This document shows, one piece after another, positions 1 through 5,883 of a stretch of DNA of 7,071 nucleotides. The DNA is from Fidelibacterota bacterium (GTDB lineage: Bacteria > Fidelibacterota > Fidelibacteria > Fidelibacterales > Fidelibacteraceae), in assembly GCA_016937825.1 (NCBI GenBank), contig JAFGVT010000023.1, forward strand, positions 1 through 7,071. Reading direction: 5' to 3'. The stretch's first letter is position 1; each line of letters starts with the position of its first letter. The notes under the pieces were generated by a model. It did not search any database. It saw nothing but the letters and a program-made list of their open reading frames with translations, and had not been told where the DNA came from. Made by a program: the position numbers and the translations under genes.

Positions 1-331
1 TCTGAAGCTTTTCAACGGACACTCCGGTCAGGTCGGACAATTTCTGCCAGGTTTCGGGATGTTTTTTTATGACGTCCGGGTACACGACAATGTTATAGCA
101 CGGCACATTGTAAATGATCTTGTTCCCGTTCCTGTCGAACACAATGCCGCGGGGCGCGGAAATGTCCGTGCGGTTCAGCATGTTCCCCATGGCTTCATTC
201 CGGTAGGTGGAATAATTTATGATCTGCAGGGAATAAAAGCGGAAGATCAGGATAAGAAACAGGACGAGGGAAACGGCGATCACGGTAATCATGCGGTAGT
301 TGCTGATACTATTTTTAACTTCGCGGGACAT
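1..331 (-). CDS. mrdA: Penicillin-binding protein 2, N-terminal 110 residues (cut by the window edge)
   Basis: This is the amino end of the class B transpeptidase that cross-links new peptidoglycan during lateral wall growth, anchored in the inner membrane and working with RodA and the Mre proteins. Reading leftward from the ATG at 329-331, the visible part has a short cytoplasmic start, one hydrophobic anchor (about residues 15-31, rich in V, L, I and F), a short linker, and the motif RGIVFDRNG at residues 61-69. That motif is the hallmark of the PBP dimerisation (pedestal) domain. The transpeptidase domain with its SxxK serine lies off the left edge, so activity cannot be judged. The start is 2 nt after the mreD stop. 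No strong Shine-Dalgarno is visible, which suggests translation coupled to mreD. The gene order mreB-mreC-mreD-mrdA supports PBP2 over the division paralogue FtsI; rodA would be expected next, outside the window. Confidence 0.93.
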   Translation of the reverse strand, partial: MSREVKNSISNYRMITVIAVSLVLFLILIFRFYSLQIINYSTYRNEAMGNMLNRTDISAPRGIVFDRNGNKIIYNVPCYNIVVYPDVIKKHPETWQKLSDLTGVSVEKLQ

Positions 332-333
332 GC

Positions 334-834
334 TTATTTATTGCTTCTGTTTTTAAGCGGAAAGATCACGCTGACGATCAGCAAGAACGCGAAAGTATAA
401 AGGGTTTCCGGGATCGCATAGCGATACAGGATCACTAAGGGTTTCACGTAACCCGAATAGTAGAGAAGGTCATATAAAATGGAGTAACTCAGCATGGCTC
501 CGAAAATACTCAGGTAAAACAAAAAGCCTTTCAGGCGATACCAGAACGGCAGCAATTTGATCAGTCCGAAAACGATCAGGGTTTTAAAGAGCGGTGACAG
601 GCCCCAGTACTGCAGGGTGCCGGGAAGGAATATGTCCTGCAGAAAACCGAAGACAAAGGCCATAATAATGGCGATCAGCGGTTTTTCATTCATCGCCAGG
701 AAAAACAGCATGATCAGCAGGATGTCGGGGTGAATGCCGGCAATGCCGATAAAGTCATTGAACACGACCGTGACAATGAATAAAACGCTCATGACGATAT
801 AGACGATTCGCGAACGCAGTTGATCAGTTTCCAT
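334..834 (-). CDS. mreD: Rod shape-determining protein MreD
   Basis: A 166-residue, almost wholly hydrophobic inner-membrane protein of the elongation complex. It is thought to bridge MreC and the wall-synthesis enzymes. Probable membrane segments are near residues 11-29, 36-48, 52-70, 82-97, 103-124 and 143-160, which fits the usual MreD topology of five to six helices. The stretch GFLQDIF at 63-69 matches the G-x-x-x-D region between helices that is typical of the family. Length is normal (about 160-175). MreD is poorly conserved in sequence, so the call rests on topology, that motif and its place between mreC and mrdA. The ATG at 832-834 lies inside the end of mreC (11-nt overlap), and the only upstream purine stretch is a weak GTGAGC, so translational coupling to mreC is likely. 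Confidence 0.92.
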   Translation of the reverse strand: METDQLRSRIVYIVMSVLFIVTVVFNDFIGIAGIHPDILLIMLFFLAMNEKPLIAIIMAFVFGFLQDIFLPGTLQYWGLSPLFKTLIVFGLIKLLPFWYRLKGFLFYLSIFGAMLSYSILYDLLYYSGYVKPLVILYRYAIPETLYTFAFLLIVSVIFPLKNRSNK

Positions 835-1618
835 CGTGGCTCACAATAAACACTTCCTGTAATTTTCTGAACGATACGTAATAATTGCCTTCGATCAGGT
901 AGGTGAACCCGTTCTCCGAGGAGTTCACCTGTGTAATATAACCTACCGGGATATCCCGGGGATATATCTCTGACAGGCCCGAAGTTGTGACGGTCCAGCC
1001 GGGTTTGATCTCGATCGTTGTGGGAATATCCTCAATGACAAAGGTGTCGCCGTGATGCCATTTCAGGATGCCGTACACCCGGGAGGGGTTGATGCGTACG
1101 CTCACGCGGACATCCGGTTCGATGATCATGCTGGCGATACTGGTCCGTTTTCCGGAAGACAGGATCCGCCCCACAAGCCCGTCTTTGTCGACGATGACGT
1201 CATTGGCCTGCACCTTGTTTTCTTTCCCTTTGTCCAGCATGATAATACTGGACCCGTCTTTAAATCCCTTGTAGGTGATCAGCGCCGGCAGCAGTTCATA
1301 GCGCGAGGTATCGCGAAAACCCAGCATTTCCCGCAAGCGTTCGTTTTCCGTGGAAAGGCTCTGCTGGTGGGCCAGTTCCCGGTTCAGGCGGAAAATATCC
1401 ATACGAAGCTGCCGGTTCTCTTCAATGACCTTTTTCTTGCGCTGCTGTTCGGCAATGGGTTTTTTCATGAACGAGGTGACATCCTGCCAGCGGGTCTGCA
1501 TCGACAGGATCACGTGATTTTCTGTTTGGGATAAGAGCAGCAGAGATATTCCGACAAAAACAACGGTCAATATCTCGAGGTGTTTGCGAATTACAAAGTC
1601 ATACAGTTTGCTCAGCAT
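824..1618 (-). CDS. mreC: Rod shape-determining protein MreC
   Basis: A 264-residue bitopic periplasmic scaffold that dimerises and links the MreB filament and MreD to PBP2. The order of parts is standard: a short cytoplasmic tail, one membrane helix at about residues 15-31 (LEILTVVFVGISLLLL), a charged heptad-like coiled coil at about 55-100 (many E, R, K, Q and L), then the two-barrel beta domain. Conserved stretches are DGLVGRI at 146-152, the V-R-I-N-P-S-R region at 174-180 followed by GILKW, and TSGLSEIYPRDIPVG at 212-226, which is close to the family's TSG-IFP-G-PVG signature. The ATG directly follows the mreB stop (TAAATG, no spacer), so the ribosome probably re-initiates there; the binding site would lie within the last codons of mreB. 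Length is within the usual range of about 260-370. Confidence 0.95.
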   Translation of the reverse strand: MLSKLYDFVIRKHLEILTVVFVGISLLLLSQTENHVILSMQTRWQDVTSFMKKPIAEQQRKKKVIEENRQLRMDIFRLNRELAHQQSLSTENERLREMLGFRDTSRYELLPALITYKGFKDGSSIIMLDKGKENKVQANDVIVDKDGLVGRILSSGKRTSIASMIIEPDVRVSVRINPSRVYGILKWHHGDTFVIEDIPTTIEIKPGWTVTTSGLSEIYPRDIPVGYITQVNSSENGFTYLIEGNYYVSFRKLQEVFIVSHDGN

Positions 1619-2626
1619 TTACAATAAGACATCAAGATAGTTTTCGATATTTTCAAGGACTTTTCCGGTCCCTTTGGCTACGGAGAGCAGGGGTTCGTCG
1701 GCAATGCTCACGGGGAGGTTCGTTTCCCGGCGGATGCGTTCATCCAGGCCGTGCAGCAGAGAGCCGCCCCCTGTCAGGATCACGCCGCGGTCCAGAATGT
1801 CCGAGGACAATTCGGGCGGAGTGTGTTCAAGGGTGCGCTTAATGGCCGCGATCATCATTTCAATGGTTTTCTGAAGGCATTCCGAAACGTCGTTCGCATC
1901 CACTTCAACGGTCCGCGGAATGCCGGTAAGCAGGTTCCGGCCTTTCACCGCGATGATCTTTTCTTCCATCGGAATGGCGGACCCGACGGCGATCTTGATC
2001 TCTTCGGCCGTTCGTTCGCCGATCAGAAGGTTATGCTTGCCGCGGAAATAATGGACGATCGCATTGTTGAGCTCGTCTCCGGCAACCCGGATGGATTCCT
2101 TGGCAACGACGCCGTTCAGCGCCAGGACGGCGATCTCGGTCGTTCCGCCGCCGATGTCCACGATCATGCTGCCGATCGGTTTGCTGATGTCGATCCCGAT
2201 GCCGATCGCCGCCGCGACCGGTTCTTCGATCAGATAGACACGGCTTGCATTCGCGCGCTCCGCACTTTCCTGCACGGCGCGTTTTTCCACTTCGGTGATC
2301 CCGGAGGGAACGCAAATGACCATTTTCGGACGGGCGAAACGGGAAAGCTGGATCTTCTTGATAAAACCCTGAAGCATGCCGTCCGTCATTTCAAAGTCGG
2401 CGATCACACCGTCTTTCATGGGGCGGATCGTGGTGATGTTGGGGTGGGTTCTGCCCAGCATGTCGCGCGCTTCATTTCCAACGGCAATGATCTTCCCGGT
2501 TTTGGTGGATTTTGACACGATGGAGGGCTCGTTGATCACAATACCCTGTCCACGCATGTGGATCAATGTATTTGCCGTACCCAAATCTATAGCTATGTCG
2601 CTGTTTAACCATTTGAACATACTCAT
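1619..2626 (-). CDS. mreB: Rod shape-determining protein MreB, actin-like ATPase
   Basis: A 335-residue bacterial actin that forms antiparallel membrane-bound filaments and positions lateral peptidoglycan synthesis. All nucleotide-binding motifs are present: phosphate 1, DLGTANT at residues 14-20; connect 1, around EEPVAAAIG at 134-142; phosphate 2, VDIGGGTTEIAV at 156-167; adenosine motif, GVILTGGGSLL at 281-291. The N-terminal MFKWL is a short amphipathic stretch like the membrane-binding end of other MreBs. It is full length and looks intact. Two near-adjacent ATGs (codons 1 and 3) compete; the first is preferred because AAGGA lies 6 nt before it. It opens the mreBCD-mrdA cluster and lies just downstream of a tRNA-Thr on the same strand. 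The closest alternative is an Mbl/MreBH-type paralogue, but linkage to mreC and mreD argues for MreB itself. Confidence 0.98.
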   Translation of the reverse strand: MSMFKWLNSDIAIDLGTANTLIHMRGQGIVINEPSIVSKSTKTGKIIAVGNEARDMLGRTHPNITTIRPMKDGVIADFEMTDGMLQGFIKKIQLSRFARPKMVICVPSGITEVEKRAVQESAERANASRVYLIEEPVAAAIGIGIDISKPIGSMIVDIGGGTTEIAVLALNGVVAKESIRVAGDELNNAIVHYFRGKHNLLIGERTAEEIKIAVGSAIPMEEKIIAVKGRNLLTGIPRTVEVDANDVSECLQKTIEMMIAAIKRTLEHTPPELSSDILDRGVILTGGGSLLHGLDERIRRETNLPVSIADEPLLSVAKGTGKVLENIENYLDVLL

Positions 2627-2632
2627 AAGGCA

Positions 2633-2637
2633 TCCTT
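2633..2637 (-). promoter_or_regulatory. Shine-Dalgarno site of mreB
   Basis: On the minus strand AAGGA lies 6 nt before the ATG at 2624-2626 and 12 nt before the ATG at 2618-2620, so it selects the first. It lies in the 25-nt gap between the tRNA-Thr 3' end and mreB. An out-of-frame ATG overlaps the end of the site (AAGGATG), but nothing upstream of it would serve as its own binding site. Confidence 0.7.
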
Positions 2638-2651
2638 ACTGTTTTTCTTAG

Positions 2652-2725
2652 AGCCACCTGCCGGATTCGAACCGGCGACCTACGCTTTACGAAAGCGTCG
2701 CTGCTACCAGCTGAGCTAAGGTGGC
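2652..2725 (-). tRNA. tRNA-Thr (anticodon CGT)
   Basis: Read on the minus strand, this 74-nt sequence folds as a cloverleaf. The acceptor stem is GCCACCT with AGGTGGC (7 bp). The anticodon stem is ACGCT with AGCGT (5 bp), around the loop TTCGTAA, which gives anticodon CGT and reads the threonine codon ACG. The T arm is GCCGG-TTCGAAT-CCGGC. The D arm is irregular: GCTC faces CAGC, so only three of four pairs form, after a 9-nt loop. The discriminator base is T, and CCA is not encoded (CTA follows), so the end would be added by CCA nucleotidyltransferase. Only 25 nt separate it from mreB on the same strand. Confidence 0.93.
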
Positions 2726-2738
2726 ATAGCCTGTTAAT

Positions 2739-2767
2739 ATAATATTTTCCATAAGAAAAACATTAAA
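2739..2767 (-). promoter_or_regulatory. Possible promoter for tRNA-Thr and mreBCD-mrdA
   Basis: In the AT-rich 46-nt gap between tkt and the tRNA, the minus strand shows TTTAAT (2762-2767), a 17-nt spacer and TATTAT (2739-2744). The -10 hexamer fits sigma-70 at 5 of 6 positions, the -35 at only 3 of 6. Transcription would begin about 7 nt before the tRNA. The tRNA-Val promoter in this window has the same TATTAT and spacer. The AT-richness makes chance matches likely. Confidence 0.4.
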
Positions 2768-2771
2768 TTTT

Positions 2772-4778
2772 CTAAACTAATTTCCTCTCAGCTTTGTCCA
2801 GCCACGCTTTAATGCTATGGTAAACGGCCTTGGCCGTAAATCCGAATTTCTCCGCCAGTTCCTCGCCGGGCGCCGAACTGCCGAAACGATCCATGCCGAT
2901 AACCCTGCCCGGGTTGCCTGTGATCTCACGCCACCCCAGCGTGCGGCCTGCCTCGACGATAAATACGGGGATATTCCCCGTCGGGAACAGGGATTCCCGG
3001 TAGGCTTCATCTTGCTGAAGAAAGGTCTCATAGGAAGGCACGGACACAACCCGCGCGGCGCAGCCTTCGGATGCGAGCATCCCGGCGGCTTCCGCACACA
3101 GGGAGAGCTCCGAACCGGAGCCTGCCAGGATCATATCGGGCGTTCCCGAAGTATCTTTCACGATATATGCCCCGCGCTTAAAATGTTGAATTCCGTCCGG
3201 CCTTTCGCGTAGCTGTTCCGGACAGGTCTGCCGGGTCAGCACGATGGCGGTCGGACCTTCCCGGTTCTCGAGGGCCGTGATCCAGGACTCCATCGTTTCG
3301 CGTTCGTCCGCCGGGCGAAGCACGGTCAATCCCGGGATAAGCCGCAGGGACATAAGCTGTTCGACCGGCTGATGGGTCGGACCGTCCTCTCCGACGAAAA
3401 TGCTGTCGTGGGTAAAAACATAGATCACCTGGACCTTCATGAGCGCCGCCATCCGGATCGCCGAACGCATGTAATCCGAAAAGACCAGAAATGTTCCCCC
3501 GAAGGGAATAAAACCGCATCCGTAGAGGGAGATTCCGTTCAGGATGGCGCCCATGGCAAATTCCCGGATCCCGAAATGAATGTTCCGTCCCTTGAAATTC
3601 CCGCGCGACAGGTCGCCGCCTTGTTTGAGCGTGGTCTTGTTGGAACCCGCGAGATCGGCCGAACCGCCGACAAGTCCGGGAATATTCTTTTCCAGCGTCT
3701 GCAATATGTTCCCGGAATGCGCCCGGGTGGAATTGTCCTTGTTTTTAAGCCCGGACAGAAGGTGCTCCCTCAGGTCTTCCGGGAAGATCTTTGATACCTG
3801 CCCGACATAAGCGCGGTACGCTTCCGGATGTTTTTCCTGCCATTCCCGGTAGCGCAGCTGCCAGGCGTCATACTCCGGTTTTACCTTGCCGGCATGGCCG
3901 GCAAATTCTTTTTTCGCTTCTTCCGGAATATAGAACGATCTGTCGGGGGGGAACCCCAGTTTTTCTTTTGTCAGTCGCAGTTCTTCTCCGCCCAGGGGCG
4001 ATCCGTGGGCTTCCGGCGTATCCTGGCGGTTCGGACTCCCGAAAGCGATATGGGTCCGCGCCACGATCAGGGAGGGTTTCCCTTTTTCTTTTTGCGCTTC
4101 TAAAATGGCGCGTTCGATCTGTTCCTGGTCGTGGCCGTCGATTTCCAGGACCTGCCATCCGTATGCCCGGTAGCGCATCGCCACGTTTTCCGAAAAGGTC
4201 AGATCTGTCTTTCCGTCAATGGTAATGCCGTTGTTGTCGTAAAAACAGATCAGCCTGTCAAGGCCGAGATGACCCGCCAGCGAAGAAGCTTCGTGGCTGA
4301 CGCCTTCCATAAGGTCGCCGTCCCCGCAAAAGCAATAAATATAATGATCTCCAAAGAGAGAAAATGTTTCGTCGTTCCATCGTGCGGCGGCCATTCCGGC
4401 AGCCATGGCCATACCGACGGCATTCGCCAGTCCCTGCCCGAGCGGGCCTGTTGTGGTTTCGACACCCGGGATCTCGCGCTCGGGGTGCCCCGGCGTAACG
4501 GAGCCCCATTGGCGGAAGGCCTTCAGGTCGTCCAGAGTGATGCCGTAACCCGCAAGATGCAGCAGTCCGTATAAAAGCGCGGATCCGTGCCCGCCCGACA
4601 TGACGAATCGGTCCCGTCCGGGCCAGTCGGGGTCCGCAGGATTGAGGCGTAAAAATTTCGTCCACAGTACGGCGGCGCAATCCGCCATTCCCATCGGCAA
4701 TCCGGGGTGTCCGGACTGGGCTTTTTCCACCATATCCGCGGCGAGTAGACGCAGGGTGTCGGCGGTTCGTTTAGACAT
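2772..4778 (-). CDS. tkt: Transketolase
   Basis: A 668-residue thiamine-diphosphate enzyme of the non-oxidative pentose phosphate pathway. It moves two-carbon ketol units between sugar phosphates such as xylulose 5-phosphate and ribose 5-phosphate or erythrose 4-phosphate, in the cytoplasm. All three domains are present in one chain of the usual length (about 660-670). Residues 22-30 carry SGHPGLPMG with the substrate His24. TTGPLGQGLANA lies at 109-120. The cofactor motif GDGDLMEG at 152-159 runs on to DNNGITIDG at 181-189, and AHGSPLG at 258-264 supplies another active-site His. In the pyrimidine domain IREFAM has the catalytic Glu406, and GEDGPTHQPVEQ at 463-474 contains His469. The C-terminal domain ends near FGSSAPGEELAEKFGFT (632-648). 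No key residue is missing. The ATG at 4776-4778 has GGAG 7 nt upstream. Split archaeal-type transketolase and DXS are excluded by length and these motifs. Confidence 0.98.
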   Translation of the reverse strand: MSKRTADTLRLLAADMVEKAQSGHPGLPMGMADCAAVLWTKFLRLNPADPDWPGRDRFVMSGGHGSALLYGLLHLAGYGITLDDLKAFRQWGSVTPGHPEREIPGVETTTGPLGQGLANAVGMAMAAGMAAARWNDETFSLFGDHYIYCFCGDGDLMEGVSHEASSLAGHLGLDRLICFYDNNGITIDGKTDLTFSENVAMRYRAYGWQVLEIDGHDQEQIERAILEAQKEKGKPSLIVARTHIAFGSPNRQDTPEAHGSPLGGEELRLTKEKLGFPPDRSFYIPEEAKKEFAGHAGKVKPEYDAWQLRYREWQEKHPEAYRAYVGQVSKIFPEDLREHLLSGLKNKDNSTRAHSGNILQTLEKNIPGLVGGSADLAGSNKTTLKQGGDLSRGNFKGRNIHFGIREFAMGAILNGISLYGCGFIPFGGTFLVFSDYMRSAIRMAALMKVQVIYVFTHDSIFVGEDGPTHQPVEQLMSLRLIPGLTVLRPADERETMESWITALENREGPTAIVLTRQTCPEQLRERPDGIQHFKRGAYIVKDTSGTPDMILAGSGSELSLCAEAAGMLASEGCAARVVSVPSYETFLQQDEAYRESLFPTGNIPVFIVEAGRTLGWREITGNPGRVIGMDRFGSSAPGEELAEKFGFTAKAVYHSIKAWLDKAERKLV

Positions 4779-4785
4779 ACATCAT

Positions 4786-4789
4786 CTCC
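4786..4789 (-). promoter_or_regulatory. Shine-Dalgarno site of tkt
   Basis: GGAG on the minus strand, with a 7-nt spacer to the ATG at 4776-4778, supports that start. The AT-rich stretch further upstream (about 4800-4850) probably holds the tkt promoter, but I found no convincing -35/-10 pair for it. Confidence 0.65.
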
Positions 4790-4871
4790 AATGATCTAAG
4801 TTAGGACTAATTTATCATCTTTTGCAATTTAATAAAACCCTTTTATCGGAATACGCGGGAAAATAAATCGC

Positions 4872-4900
4872 TTGAATAGTCAGCGGCAGTTTTTTACATT
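4872..4900 (+). promoter_or_regulatory. Possible sigma-70-like promoter of the small exported protein gene
   Basis: TTGAAT (4872-4877), a 17-nt spacer and TACATT (4895-4900) each match the sigma-70 consensus at 4 of 6 positions. Transcription would start near 4907, giving a leader of about 16 nt before the ATG at 4923. This argues against the in-frame TTG at 4872 as start codon, since that base falls inside the -35. Hexamer matches this modest can arise by chance. Confidence 0.35.
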
Positions 4901-4922
4901 TACGCATCATCCCGGGATCACC

Positions 4923-5627
4923 ATGCGTAAAACCCTGTTTATTTTACTGTTCCTGCTTGAAGCCGCGGCTGCCTCGCTCCGGGGCCTTGGCGGCGCTGCG
5001 GACCGGATCCCCTCCCTTCCCGCAGCGGTTGAATTTCTCGGACTTTTTGCCGGGCAGGAGGAACTTTCCGTCGTCTTGAACTGGTCCACCGCCACCGAGA
5101 CCCAGAATCAGGGATTTATCCTGGAGCGCAAGACCGATCCGGCAGACGAATGGCAGGCGCTGGATGACTATCTGCACAATGACGCTCTTCTCGGCCAGGG
5201 CACCGTGAGTACCCTGACGGAATATGCCTATACCGATACGGCGGTCTCGGCGGGACTGACCTACCATTACCGCCTGTCCGGCATCGACAACGCAAACAAC
5301 ATCGGACGGCTGGACAGCGTTTCCCTGTCGGTGGTGCCGACATCGCTGCAAATTCCGCTGCCGGCACAGTATTCGCTGAAGGCGGCGCCCAATCCCTTTA
5401 ATCCCGGGACCGATATCGCCCTGACCCTGCCGGCGCCGGGCTTTGTTGAGGTGTGCCTGTACGATCTCAGGGGAACAAAGGTCGGCACCCTCTGCCGCGG
5501 TCTTTACGAACCCGGCGGCTATGTGTTCCACTGGGATGCCGGCGGACGGGCTTCCGGGGTATATGTGTGTCTGCTGAGGGTCGACGGCCGCCGGCGGGCG
5601 GCGCAGAAAATGACGGTGCTGAAGTGA
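4923..5627 (+). CDS. Small exported protein: fibronectin-III-like domain plus PNPFNP C-terminal sorting domain
   Basis: A 234-residue protein with no enzyme domain that I recognise. Residues 1-18 look like a Sec signal peptide (MRK followed by a hydrophobic LFILLFLLEAAAAS core). Residues about 36-140 resemble a fibronectin-III-type beta sandwich. They include LNWSTATETQNQGFILERK at 52-70, the tyrosine-rich strand TYHYRLSGID at 113-122, and an acidic, threonine-rich stretch between. The C-terminal 85 residues resemble a Por/type IX sorting domain: YSLKAAPNPFNPGTDI from 150, a strand with LYDLRGTKV, SGVYVCLLRV, and a final KMTVLK. The likely fate is export and attachment at the outer surface or release. 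It is transcribed alone, divergent from tkt. The coding sequence looks more G+C-rich than its neighbours. The start was chosen because the signal peptide begins there; the in-frame extension upstream is a poor leader. The weak ribosome site is GGGA at 4914-4917. Function beyond export is unknown. Confidence 0.8.
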   Translation: MRKTLFILLFLLEAAAASLRGLGGAADRIPSLPAAVEFLGLFAGQEELSVVLNWSTATETQNQGFILERKTDPADEWQALDDYLHNDALLGQGTVSTLTEYAYTDTAVSAGLTYHYRLSGIDNANNIGRLDSVSLSVVPTSLQIPLPAQYSLKAAPNPFNPGTDIALTLPAPGFVEVCLYDLRGTKVGTLCRGLYEPGGYVFHWDAGGRASGVYVCLLRVDGRRRAAQKMTVLK

Positions 5628-5643
5628 TCCTGTCCCCGATGCC

Positions 5644-5673
5644 GCCGCTCTTGTGCGAAAGCGGCCGGCCGCT
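5644..5673. repeat. G+C-rich inverted repeats after the exported protein gene
   Basis: GCCGCT at 5644-5649 can pair with AGCGGC at 5660-5665 across a 10-nt loop. A perfect 14-bp palindrome, AGCGGCCGGCCGCT, lies at 5660-5673, so two exclusive hairpins are possible. Neither is followed by a T tract, so this is not a classical terminator. It could protect the mRNA 3' end or simply reflect local G+C richness. Confidence 0.4.
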
Positions 5674-5691
5674 CCAAGAAAACGTTTCCCG

Positions 5692-5727
5692 AAAAACAAA
5701 AAACCTCCCTTTGGGGGCGGTTCTTTT
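5692..5727. terminator. Bidirectional intrinsic terminator
   Basis: AACCTCCC (5702-5709) pairs with GGGCGGTT (5715-5722) with one T-C mismatch and a 5-nt loop. On the minus strand the stem is followed by TTTTTTGTTTTT, a strong U tract that would end the tRNA-Val transcript. On the plus strand it is followed by CTTTT, a weaker tract that would stop the convergent exported-protein transcript. Confidence 0.8.
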
Positions 5728-5731
5728 GGGG

Positions 5732-5806
5732 TGGGCGCTGAGGGATTCGAACCCCCGACCCCCTGCTTGTAAGGCAGGTGCTCTAAACCAGCTGAGCTAA
5801 GCGCCC
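5732..5806 (-). tRNA. tRNA-Val (anticodon TAC)
   Basis: Read on the minus strand, this 75-nt sequence forms a canonical cloverleaf: acceptor GGGCGCT with AGCGCCC, D arm GCTC-AGCTGGTTTA-GAGC, anticodon arm CCTGC-CTTACAA-GCAGG and T arm GGGGG-TTCGAAT-CCCTC with one G-T pair. Anticodon TAC reads valine codons. The discriminator base is A and is followed by CCCCA, so CCA is not encoded directly at the 3' end. It has its own likely promoter and terminator, so it looks like a single-gene unit. Confidence 0.96.
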
Positions 5807-5823
5807 GGAATTTCAAGCCCGAT

Positions 5824-5852
5824 ATAATAAAATGTTTCACCCTGTTATGCAA
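5824..5852 (-). promoter_or_regulatory. Promoter of tRNA-Val
   Basis: On the minus strand TTGCAT (5847-5852), a 17-nt spacer and TATTAT (5824-5829) form a sigma-70-like promoter (-10 matches 5 of 6, -35 matches 3 of 6). The predicted start is about 10 nt before the mature tRNA 5' end. It lies just downstream of the stop of the propeller protein gene, in a 77-nt gap where I see no good terminator for that gene. Confidence 0.55.
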
Positions 5853-5883
5853 GACAAAAGTAAGTGCCGGCGGACGCGGGCCC

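Noticed and set aside
59..400. 113-residue plus-strand frame antisense to mrdA and mreD
   Set aside because: It is low-complexity (H, D, V and G) and opposite two recognised genes.
1751..2515. 254-residue open frame on the plus strand antisense to mreB
   Set aside because: It is rich in D, H, G and R with no domain pattern, and it mirrors the strongly conserved mreB codons.
2472..2657. 61-residue minus-strand frame starting in the tRNA and overlapping the mreB start
   Set aside because: It begins within the tRNA, has no ribosome site of its own and runs out of frame through mreB. The ATG overlapping the Shine-Dalgarno site is probably not used.
3791..4680. Several 90-150-residue frames on both strands inside tkt
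   Set aside because: All are arginine- and proline-rich shadows of the transketolase reading frame.
4872..4922. In-frame TTG extension of the exported protein (17 extra residues)
   Set aside because: It would place a polar, His-containing stretch before the signal peptide and overlaps the likely -35 element. The ATG at 4923 gives a normal Sec leader.
4944..5852. 302-residue open frame on the minus strand covering the exported protein gene and tRNA-Val
   Set aside because: Its start translates the tRNA itself (GLEHLPYKQGVGGSNPSAP, a well-known spurious translation of tRNA), and the rest is antisense to a convincing gene. It is a codon-bias shadow.
5807..5883. Terminator for the propeller gene
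   Set aside because: The G+C-rich stretch at 5866-5883 forms only about three pairs, and the T-rich part downstream belongs to the tRNA-Val promoter.
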